From Aliiroseovarius lamellibrachiae (GTDB lineage Bacteria; Pseudomonadota; Alphaproteobacteria; Rhodobacterales; Rhodobacteraceae), in the NCBI RefSeq assembly GCF_018599245.1, contig NZ_JAHEVJ010000001.1, positions 587,966 to 651,965 of the forward strand: DNA of 64,000 nucleotides. Direction: 5' to 3'. Below, one piece after another: positions 34,194 to 40,462 of the stretch. Below the pieces are notes generated by a model. The model was not told the DNA's origin, searched no databases, and saw nothing but the letters and a program-made list of their open reading frames with translations. Each line of letters opens with the position of its first letter. Position 1 is the first letter of the stretch. Made by a program: the position numbers and the translations under genes.

Positions 34194-34951
34194 CCGGCGG
34201 CATCCTTCAGGACATCACAATTGGCAACTGCCGCCTGATTTTAGGGGACTGCCGGGAGGTGTTGCCGCTGTTGGATGAGCAGGCGGATATGCTGTTTTGT
34301 GATGTGGCTTATAAGCTGACCTCTGGTGGCGGTGCGCATCAATCCATGGGCGGGATCTTTGCCAAGGATCGGTATGACAATTCTGGTCTGTTGATGGAAG
34401 TGCCCGCGTGGGAAGAGTTGGGCGGACCGTTTCTGCGGGCCTGTCGGCCAGATGCTGACGCCTATATCATGACCAATGACAAGAACCTGTTTCGCGCTGG
34501 AATGGCGTTTGAGGGGGCGGGCTGGAAGTTTCACAACCTTCTTGTTTGGAACAAGATCCGGGCCACGCGCAATCAATGGTATATGAAGAACCTTGAGTTC
34601 ACGATTTACCTTTGGAAAGGCAAGGCCGCACCAATCAATGATTGCGGGTCAATGCAGCTGTTCACCCTAAATGCCAAGAAAGAAACAGAGCATCCAACGG
34701 AAAAGCCGGTTGATCTGATTGATCAATATATTCGCAACTCATCCAATCAGGGCGACCTGGTACTTGATCCGATGATGGGGTCCGGGGCGGCGCTGGTGGC
34801 TGCGATGCAATCTGGTCGCCGGTCTGTTGGCATCGAGATTAATCCCAAATGGTTCAAAGTGGCAGTTGAGCGTGTGGCCCGCGCGGTTGAAGCCCGTGGT
34901 GGCGATGCCACCCCGCGTTTTGCTGTCGGTCAGCAGGAGGCGGTGACATGA
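34190..34951 (+). CDS. DNA (N6-adenine or N4-cytosine) methyltransferase, beta-class
   Basis: A 253-residue SAM-dependent methyltransferase. The motif IV tetrapeptide reads DVAY (MLFCDVAYKL, about 38-41) instead of the usual DPPY/DPPW; motif I, DPMMGSGAALVAAMQSGRRS, lies toward the C-terminus (about 193-213), giving the IV-then-I order of beta-class enzymes. EHPTEKPVDLIDQYI precedes motif I as expected. With no restriction gene nearby it is probably an orphan enzyme that protects phage DNA or marks it. The altered motif IV leaves activity uncertain. Confidence 0.85.
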   Translation: MTGGILQDITIGNCRLILGDCREVLPLLDEQADMLFCDVAYKLTSGGGAHQSMGGIFAKDRYDNSGLLMEVPAWEELGGPFLRACRPDADAYIMTNDKNLFRAGMAFEGAGWKFHNLLVWNKIRATRNQWYMKNLEFTIYLWKGKAAPINDCGSMQLFTLNAKKETEHPTEKPVDLIDQYIRNSSNQGDLVLDPMMGSGAALVAAMQSGRRSVGIEINPKWFKVAVERVARAVEARGGDATPRFAVGQQEAVT

Positions 34952-35226
34952 CATCACAGTTCAAGAGCAAACGAGCGGTTGCCAAGTTAAGCCCATTGGC
35001 AAGCATTTTTCATCCGCATTGGTCGTCACGTGATGACCATGCGTTGATGAAGGCCAAGGCGTCGGGTGACAACTTTACCCAGATTGCAGGTCGGCTTGGC
35101 CGTCAGCGTGTCGCGGTTGAGCAGCGTTGGCAGCGGCTGCGTGTCATTCCGGGAATTGTGAAAAAGTTGGAAGCACATGGCCTGACATCCAAACCCTATT
35201 CGATCAATGGGGGGCCGCATGGGTAG
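34948..35226 (+). CDS. Small Myb/SANT-like DNA-binding protein
   Basis: A 92-residue basic protein. The segment WSSRDDHALMKAKASGDNFT-QIAGRLGRQRVAVEQRWQRL has the spaced Trp and helices of a Myb/SANT or GcrA-like DNA-binding domain. It overlaps the methyltransferase stop and the next gene. The role is unknown; transcriptional control of the late phase is possible. Confidence 0.65.
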   Translation: MTSQFKSKRAVAKLSPLASIFHPHWSSRDDHALMKAKASGDNFTQIAGRLGRQRVAVEQRWQRLRVIPGIVKKLEAHGLTSKPYSINGGPHG

Positions 35227-35707
35227 GCGTCTTTATACCAATATCGAAGTGCGTGGCGTCACGTACAAAGATGCGAATGCAGCGGCAAAAGCCTTGGGGG
35301 TTACTGCGGATGCGGTTCGTATTGCTGTTCGCAAGGGAACCACACACCGTATTGGAACTGGGGCGGTTGGGGCAGAGCCAATGCCGGTGCAAGTGCGTGG
35401 GAAGGTTTTCGGTTCTGCGCGGGAAGCTGCAGCGCAATTTGGGGGCACACCAGCTGGTGTGTATCGTGCGATCAATGATGGACGTGCGCAAGAGTTCAAA
35501 AAACCACTTCGATACAACGGTGCGACTTCCAAGCCCATAAGCATTGGCTCTCTTTCATTTACTTCAATGGAAGAAGCTAATCGAACCCTTGGATTTGGGC
35601 GTGGGTACATTGCGAAGGCGCTGCGCCGTCAGTCTAAATCGGCTATGCAGAAAATACTTGGCGCAGCGATGCGATATGCCGCCCAAAAGGGGGTGTCCGC
35701 ACCATGA
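35219..35707 (+). CDS. Three-repeat, NUMOD1-like DNA-binding protein
   Basis: A 162-residue basic protein built from three copies of a unit of about 26 residues: VRGVTYKDANAAAKALGVTA (about 10-36), VRGKVFGSAREAAAQFGGTP (about 59-86) and IGSLSFTSMEEANRTLGFGR (about 108-134), each continuing into a second helix (DAVRIAV, AGVYRAI, GYIAKAL). This resembles NUMOD1/IENR modules that bind DNA in homing endonucleases, but no nuclease domain is attached. It begins inside the end of the previous gene and overlaps the next one by four bases. Confidence 0.7.
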   Translation: MGRRLYTNIEVRGVTYKDANAAAKALGVTADAVRIAVRKGTTHRIGTGAVGAEPMPVQVRGKVFGSAREAAAQFGGTPAGVYRAINDGRAQEFKKPLRYNGATSKPISIGSLSFTSMEEANRTLGFGRGYIAKALRRQSKSAMQKILGAAMRYAAQKGVSAP

Positions 35708-36093
35708 CCCTATTGGCAACCCATGTTGGAAATGCACCGGCAGCGCGTTTTGAAATCGAACCATTTGCGGATGTTGCGTTTAAGGAATTGGCCGCATTTC
35801 CGCTGGTTGAGCCGGGTGTCTGCAGGAATCCATTTTGCTCCCAGCGTTTCGTCCAGACACGGACATGGCAGCAGTATTGCAGCAAGACCTGCCGCAAGAG
35901 GGATGCTGAGGAAATGCGCCTTATGGGCCAAAAGGCAGCGCCTGCGTTGTTGGCGTGGCGCGCGGGAAAATATGAGAAGACCGATGACGATTTGCGGGCG
36001 TTGTCCCGCGCCGGTCGCAGATATGTGTCGAAACTGTCCTCTGAGTGGTGGTGTGATCGGTTGCGGCGCGCAGCAGAGAGAGGGGCGCAATGA
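35704..36093 (+). CDS. Phage protein with Cys-rich zinc-finger segment
   Basis: A 129-residue protein. The centre carries CRNPFCSQRF and QQYCSKTCRKR (about 40-65), a CxxxxC...CxxxC arrangement that should bind zinc, similar to plasmid and phage proteins with a C-terminal FLZ-like or MYM-like finger. It overlaps both neighbours by four bases. The function is unknown, with nucleic-acid binding likely. Confidence 0.68.
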   Translation: MTLLATHVGNAPAARFEIEPFADVAFKELAAFPLVEPGVCRNPFCSQRFVQTRTWQQYCSKTCRKRDAEEMRLMGQKAAPALLAWRAGKYEKTDDDLRALSRAGRRYVSKLSSEWWCDRLRRAAERGAQ

Positions 36094-36731
36094 ACAAGCC
36101 TGCAGAAACAATTCGGTTGGTGGATAGTGAGGATGTCTTTGACTATCCCATCCCATCAACCGAGCGGTTGGAAAGCCATTACTTCATCTCGTTTCACTAT
36201 CGCCGATGGCTGAAATCAGAGTTTCGCAATCTAGCGGATCTTGATGTTCGCGCCGTTGGATTTGATTTGTTCTGTGAGGCGCAGGACGAAGCGCCAGTGG
36301 GTACGCTGCCCATGGATGAGCGCCTGCTGGCCAAACTGGCTGGTGTGACGCTGGAAGAATGGAAGCGCCTGTGTGAGAGGCCTATTGGCCCGCTTTATGG
36401 GTGGTCGGCCTGTCGGTGCGACAACGGCCATATGCGGCTTTATCACAAGGTTGTGTTGGAAATTGCCAAGGAAGCCTTGGGGATGCGCGAAGACCATCTG
36501 GAGAAGCGCGCAGCGGATCGAGAACGCAAGCGCCTGAAGGATTTGCCGGGGCAGATTGTTCGGGCTGGCGGCACGGCGCGGATGGGTGAAGACGCCGTTT
36601 TTATCATGCAGTTTGATCAGTTTCTTTTGGACTATTTCGAAGGCCGACAGCGCCGTCCAAATGTTGTGCGAGAGGCGTTGGAAAAGTGGTCCATTGAAGG
36701 GGCCAGTGGGATGAATTTGCACCAAATATAA
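36090..36731 (+). CDS. Replication-type phage protein (DUF1376/YdaU-like)
   Basis: A 213-residue protein. The N-terminal half (FHYRRWLKSEFRNLADLDVR; YGWSACRCDNGHMRLYHKVV) follows the winged-helix layout of DUF1376/YdaU proteins that occupy the lambda O position. The middle is a basic helix (REDHLEKRAADRERKRLKDL). It is followed immediately by a repeat-rich region that may be an origin. The family match is partial. Confidence 0.65.
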   Translation: MNKPAETIRLVDSEDVFDYPIPSTERLESHYFISFHYRRWLKSEFRNLADLDVRAVGFDLFCEAQDEAPVGTLPMDERLLAKLAGVTLEEWKRLCERPIGPLYGWSACRCDNGHMRLYHKVVLEIAKEALGMREDHLEKRAADRERKRLKDLPGQIVRAGGTARMGEDAVFIMQFDQFLLDYFEGRQRRPNVVREALEKWSIEGASGMNLHQI

Positions 36732-36744
36732 ACAGTCGCGTTTC

Positions 36745-36784
36745 TTCCGGCGGAAGGAACTTGGAAGGAACTTGGAAGAAACCG
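36745..36784. repeat. Iteron-like tandem repeats, candidate phage origin
   Basis: GGAAGGAACTT occurs twice in tandem (36752-36762, 36763-36773), with a third degenerate unit GGAAGAAACC after it. The first copy overlaps a TTCCG-G-CGGAA inverted repeat at 36745-36755. A further GGAAGG lies near 36795, and an A-rich stretch (about 36870-36892) follows. The rest of 36732-36964 has no gene. Position next to a replication-type gene suggests an origin. Confidence 0.5.
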
Positions 36785-36964
36785 GACGGATTTTGGAAGG
36801 TTTCTGGATGATTTAAGCGGGTTTTCCTCTTTTTTTGGGCCGGTTTATTCCGGACTGACAAGGACAAGGAAATAATAAGAAAAAAAAAGATTTACGGATC
36901 GCCCAACATTGGGGGGTCAGGACAATTGGAAAGGTTGGAACGCTTAGAAAATGGGAATGAGCCA

Positions 36965-37552
36965 ATGGACAGTGCCAAGCAGGCTGAAGGCGAAAAGCAG
37001 GTCAGAGAGTTTCTGATTAAGCCATTGATGAACCGGGGATTGGCAAAGCCAAGCTCGGTCAAGAAAGACGTGTTTGAAGAGATGCTGAAAGTTATGTGCC
37101 AAAAGCTGGCGTATATGTCAGGTGGTGGTTTGGCTGCTTTGGAGGAAGAAGTGGCCAGCCGGGTTGCCGCAAGCGGCAAAGATCGGTTCCCAATTGCCAA
37201 CCAAATCTGTGAGTGGGCTGGGGCAATTGAAAAACCGAGTGACAGTGCATCGCCATTAATTCGCAGCGTGTTTTCCGGTCGGATCGGGCGCGCTGCGCTT
37301 GCGGAAGGGTGGGGGCCAGAGCTTCTAGATCAGTTGAAAGATATCAGGCGCTGGCCAAATGAGTTTGTGCTGAAGCTTTGTCGGGAAAAGGCCGATGATC
37401 ACATTCGTCGGTTGCGTCGTCTGGAAGGCTCCCTGTCTGAGAGCGGTGCATTGTCACCAGTTGATGCCAAGTGGCGCGATGGTCGTTTGGCGCGTTTGAA
37501 ATGGTGCGAAGAAATTGCCGCTATGGGTGCAGATACCGGGGGCGAGGCATGA
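36965..37552 (+). CDS. Hypothetical phage protein
   Basis: A 195-residue protein opening MDSAKQAEGEKQVREFLIKP. It is helical throughout, with SSVKKDVFEEMLKVMCQKLA and EEEVASRVAASGKDRFP in the first half. GGGA lies eight bases before the ATG; a TTG at 36926 with GGGG upstream is an alternative that adds 13 residues. The stop overlaps the NusG-like start as ATGA. The position between the replication region and the antiterminator is that of a lambda P/ninB-like gene, but no family is recognised. Confidence 0.65.
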   Translation: MDSAKQAEGEKQVREFLIKPLMNRGLAKPSSVKKDVFEEMLKVMCQKLAYMSGGGLAALEEEVASRVAASGKDRFPIANQICEWAGAIEKPSDSASPLIRSVFSGRIGRAALAEGWGPELLDQLKDIRRWPNEFVLKLCREKADDHIRRLRRLEGSLSESGALSPVDAKWRDGRLARLKWCEEIAAMGADTGGEA

Positions 37553-38220
37553 GCATGATGGGGCAAGTTATTGGGCAAGAGCTTGAATGGTTCGCAGTGC
37601 GGGCAAAGCAGCAACAGGTTGGCGGCGTGCGGACGGCCACGGTCGGCGGTCAATTTGAGGCCTATCGTTCGCGGACGGGGGCCGAGCGGCAGCGGCGGGT
37701 TGTTGGTACCGGCCAGCGCGTGTTTGTTCCCGAGCATATCCTAAAGCGGGCTGGGTTTGAGGTGTTCTTGCCGGTCAAGCGTGAGTTAAAGTTGAAGAAC
37801 CGATTTTCCAACGAAAAGCATTGGGTGGCGAAACCACTGTTGGTCGACTGGATGTTTGTTGGGTGGCCGGTGGGTGAAAGCCGATGGCATGAATTGATGT
37901 CACACGATGTTGTTGCGGGCGTCATGGGGACAGGCGGTCGCCCGGTACAGATCCCGGCGCGGCGTGTCATGCGCTTGATGCAAGCTTGGGGTGGTGGAAA
38001 GCTTTCGCCAAACCTGCATCGGTATGTGAAGGCAGGTTGTGATTTTGTACCGGGGGATAAGGTTCGGGTTGTCGATGGTCCGTTTGAAGGAAAAGAGGTG
38101 CGTGTTGTTGATGTCAAAGGGGCGTCGGTGAAGGCGCTTCTGAAAATCCTTGGCGGGGATATTGAGGTGGAAATGTGCTCAACTTCGATGGTGGCGGTGC
38201 CGCCCCCATTTGTTTGTTAA
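37549..38220 (+). CDS. Phage-encoded NusG-family protein (antiterminator candidate)
   Basis: A 223-residue protein with the two NusG parts. The NGN-like domain (about 10-125) opens LEWFAVRAKQQQVGGVR and includes VFLPVKREL and PLLVDWMFVGWPVG; the C-terminal KOW motif (about 165-200) reads AGCDFVPGDKVRVVDGPFEG and KEVRVVDVKGASVKALL. A 35-residue insert lies between the first NGN strand and its helix. Host NusG is a general elongation factor; specialised paralogues (RfaH, LoaP) act on particular operons. This copy is the last gene before the late region. Antitermination is inferred. Confidence 0.85.
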   Translation: MSMMGQVIGQELEWFAVRAKQQQVGGVRTATVGGQFEAYRSRTGAERQRRVVGTGQRVFVPEHILKRAGFEVFLPVKRELKLKNRFSNEKHWVAKPLLVDWMFVGWPVGESRWHELMSHDVVAGVMGTGGRPVQIPARRVMRLMQAWGGGKLSPNLHRYVKAGCDFVPGDKVRVVDGPFEGKEVRVVDVKGASVKALLKILGGDIEVEMCSTSMVAVPPPFVC

Positions 38221-38234
38221 GCTCTACCACAAAT

Positions 38235-38275
38235 TGTTAAGGGGGGTTGACGGCATACCGCATCTTCCCTTAACA
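38235..38275. promoter_or_regulatory. Inverted repeat upstream of the late region (put/late-promoter candidate)
   Basis: TGTTAAGGG (38235-38243) and CCCTTAACA (38267-38275) are perfect nine-base arms with 23 bases between. Inside the loop, TTGACG (38247-38252) stands 17 bases before TTAACA (38270-38275), a -35/-10-like pair, weak at the -10. It may be a late promoter with an operator, or an RNA hairpin recruiting the NusG-like protein. The rest of 38221-38536, apart from the terminator at 38441, shows no gene. Confidence 0.45.
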
Positions 38276-38440
38276 CTCAGCTAGACGAAGGTTTTTTGGC
38301 CACTGTTGAAAGATACATGCCAAGGTTCCGGACGGTTGAAGGCGCCAGACTTGTTCCCGATTTCAACTGTATCCCGTCAAGTTCAGGTGACCACGCAATA
38401 GCGGCTTCACCTGTGACACTGCTACTGCATTGGAAGACGT

Positions 38441-38470
38441 AAGCCCGGCTGGTTCAGCGCGGGCTTTTTT
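38441..38470 (+). terminator. Strong intrinsic terminator before the late genes
   Basis: AAGCCCG pairs with CGGGCTT and an inner GCTG-GTT-CAGC extends the stem, followed by seven T. It follows about 165 bases of non-coding sequence after the putative late promoter and precedes the rightward late genes, like tR' of lambda. Confidence 0.85.
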
Positions 38471-38536
38471 TCTGTGTGGCGTCGACATGAGGATATGGGC
38501 GGCGCTGTTTCAAGAAAAGTTTTGATGGAGGAAGCT

Positions 38537-38887
38537 ATGAAGAAATTATTGTTGTCTGGACTGGCGGCGCTGGCGGGCGTTGCGATGGCGACCGCTGCTA
38601 TGGCGGCGGATGTTGGTGAAGTTCTGATTGGCCCTGATCCAATCGATCTGGCACAAATTGAAATGCTGCATGATCTTGATGGTATGACCGGCGAAGCGTT
38701 GTTGATGGCGTTTTCGCTCGATCTGGACGAAATGGCCGCGCCTGTGCCGGTCAATGTTGTGCTGCAAACGGCGGGCTTGGGTGATGGTCTGAGTTGGTCC
38801 GGGCAGGGCGCGATGCTTCGCGTTGATCCAGCCGCTGACCTGACTCGCGATGTGTTTTACAACGTTCCCTATGCTCTGCTGATTTAA
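38537..38887 (+). CDS. Exported small phage protein, terminator-flanked (moron candidate)
   Basis: A 116-residue protein with a signal peptide (MKKLLLSGLAALAGVAMATA, cleavage after AMA) and an acidic mature part of about 92 residues without Cys. GGAGG lies five bases before the ATG at 38537. Strong terminators stand on both sides (38441-38470 and 38913-38945), so the gene is an insulated unit, which is the signature of a moron (added cargo expressed in the lysogen). The function is unknown; periplasmic action is inferred from the signal. Confidence 0.75.
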   Translation: MKKLLLSGLAALAGVAMATAAMAADVGEVLIGPDPIDLAQIEMLHDLDGMTGEALLMAFSLDLDEMAAPVPVNVVLQTAGLGDGLSWSGQGAMLRVDPAADLTRDVFYNVPYALLI

Positions 38888-38912
38888 ATCACCGCATTGT
38901 TGAATTTAAAAT

Positions 38913-38945
38913 GCCGGTCGCGGGTTGCTGCGTCCGGCTTTTTTT
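38913..38945 (+). terminator. Intrinsic terminator after the exported protein gene
   Basis: GCCGG-T-CGC pairs with GCG-T-CCGGC around an eight-base loop, followed by seven T. Confidence 0.85.
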
Positions 38946-39025
38946 ATGAGTGCGGCTAGGTGTAGGTGCCCAACAAACTTCAACGAATTGTGTGAAGTGC
39001 CGCACTCAACAGATTGGAGCGCGCG

Positions 39026-39589
39026 ATGTTCAAGGTCGGTGAAGTTGATGTGGCCGATCTAAAGCAATTCGACAACTTGTTGGGTGCTTTGGGTCAGGAT
39101 GGGCCAAAGGTTATCAATCGCGCCTTGAACCGCACCGGAGATATGGCCCGCACGTGCGTTGTTCGGGAGTTAGCCAAGCAGACAGGTCTTCCGCAGAAAA
39201 CCATTCGCAAGGCGGTGAAGGTTAAACGCGCATCGTGGCAGGATCTTGAGTATCGCCTGACATCGTCGGGCGGTGATGTGTCGCTGAAGTACTTCAAGGC
39301 AAGAGAGACGCGCCGTGGGGTGACGGCCTTTGTCCGTGGTGAGCGTGAGTTGTTTGAGGGCGCGTTTATCAAAGGTGGCAGTTTTAGCCGTGGCCGCGTT
39401 GTCTTGAACATGGGTGGCCATGTCTTCCAGCGCATAGGTGGTCGCACCGAATTGGAGAAGTTGAAGTCAGGTGTGTTCATCCCAATTGAGATGGTTGAGG
39501 GCGCAACAGCTAAAGCATTCGAAGAAATCGTGGCGGATGTGCTGCCGCGTCGTCTTGATCACGAAATCAATCGCTCTTTAGGGCTTTGA
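39026..39589 (+). CDS. Minor tail protein Z-like (PF06763 type)
   Basis: A 187-residue protein opening MFKVGEVDVADLKQFDNLLG. The segments VRELAKQTGLPQKTIRKAVK and the hydrophobic-basic C-terminus (AFEEIVADVLPRRLDHEINR) match the prophage Minor_tail_Z family, which acts in tail completion or head-tail joining. GGAG lies six bases before the ATG. It is unusual that it stands upstream of the terminase rather than within the tail genes. Confidence 0.78.
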   Translation: MFKVGEVDVADLKQFDNLLGALGQDGPKVINRALNRTGDMARTCVVRELAKQTGLPQKTIRKAVKVKRASWQDLEYRLTSSGGDVSLKYFKARETRRGVTAFVRGERELFEGAFIKGGSFSRGRVVLNMGGHVFQRIGGRTELEKLKSGVFIPIEMVEGATAKAFEEIVADVLPRRLDHEINRSLGL

Positions 39590-39760
39590 GCCGTCGAAAA
39601 AAGCTAGGGACCGTAGGCCGTTCCGGAAGCACGCGGGGCGTAAGCTGCCCGAGGGTTTGCTAGTCAGACAGGTTTTTGAAAGCCTTAACAAATGGGGGTG
39701 TCACTTAACGCCGGTGCTTAACGGTTCAGCCCACCCGGCGCGGACAGGATAAGAACGCAG
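39590..39760. other. Non-coding gap before terminase; candidate cos region
   Basis: 171 bases with no gene between the Z-like gene and the terminase small subunit. It contains short inverted repeats (for example GGGC-GTAAGCT-GCCC near 39642). In lambda-type phages the cos site lies here. No lambda cosN is recognised. Confidence 0.35.
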
Positions 39761-40462
39761 ATGGCCGAGCCGATTTACACTGAGATTTCACAGGCAGAGT
39801 TTGCGCGAAAAATGGAGGTTAGCCGCGCGGCTGTTAGCCAGTGGAAAACCAACGATATCCTGCGCGATGATGCCTTTAGCAAACCGGGAAAAAAGGGAAA
39901 GCTGCGATATGAAATTGCGGTTGAACAAGTCCGGCGCAATCGGGACATTGGTCAAGCTCTAGGAAATGGGATCGAGACCCGAATTTCTGCTGATGTATCT
40001 CAGGAGGCATGTGCACCTAAACCTAAGCAGCCAGTTGAAGATCAGCTTGATTTACTATCAGTTCCTGCGCCTGTTTCAGATGAGCAGGCGCCTAACGGTC
40101 AGATTCAATCAAAGGCTCCCACGGTTCAGGATGAACTGGCAAAAGCGAAGCTTGAAGAGCAAAGGCGAAAGAACCGCATCGGGGCAGCTGAGGAAGCGCT
40201 GCGTCAAGGTCAGCTGATGTCCGCTGAAGACGCGCGCGCGCAGATGACCCGAATTGCTGGCATGATGTTGCAGATTTTTGAAGGATCTCTGACTGATTTT
40301 GCTGCGGTTATTGCTTCGCAGTTCAAAGTGCCGCAGCGCGATGTCCTCCATCTGCTTAAAAATGAATTCAGGAACGTGCGCAAATCTGCAACGCAAAAAG
40401 AGCGGTCGCGCATTGCGAATTTGGAAGAAAACACAACGGCATCGGTTGATTTGGAAGAGTAA
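39761..40462 (+). CDS. Terminase small subunit (Nu1-like)
   Basis: A 233-residue protein. A helix-turn-helix at the N-terminus (ISQAEFARKMEVSRAAVSQW, about 9-28) recognises packaging-site DNA in this family; a charged linker (AKAKLEEQRRKNRIGAAEEA) leads to a C-terminal helical region that should contact the large subunit. The stop overlaps the large-subunit ATG (TAATG). It is longer than lambda Nu1 (about 181). Confidence 0.82.
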   Translation: MAEPIYTEISQAEFARKMEVSRAAVSQWKTNDILRDDAFSKPGKKGKLRYEIAVEQVRRNRDIGQALGNGIETRISADVSQEACAPKPKQPVEDQLDLLSVPAPVSDEQAPNGQIQSKAPTVQDELAKAKLEEQRRKNRIGAAEEALRQGQLMSAEDARAQMTRIAGMMLQIFEGSLTDFAAVIASQFKVPQRDVLHLLKNEFRNVRKSATQKERSRIANLEENTTASVDLEE

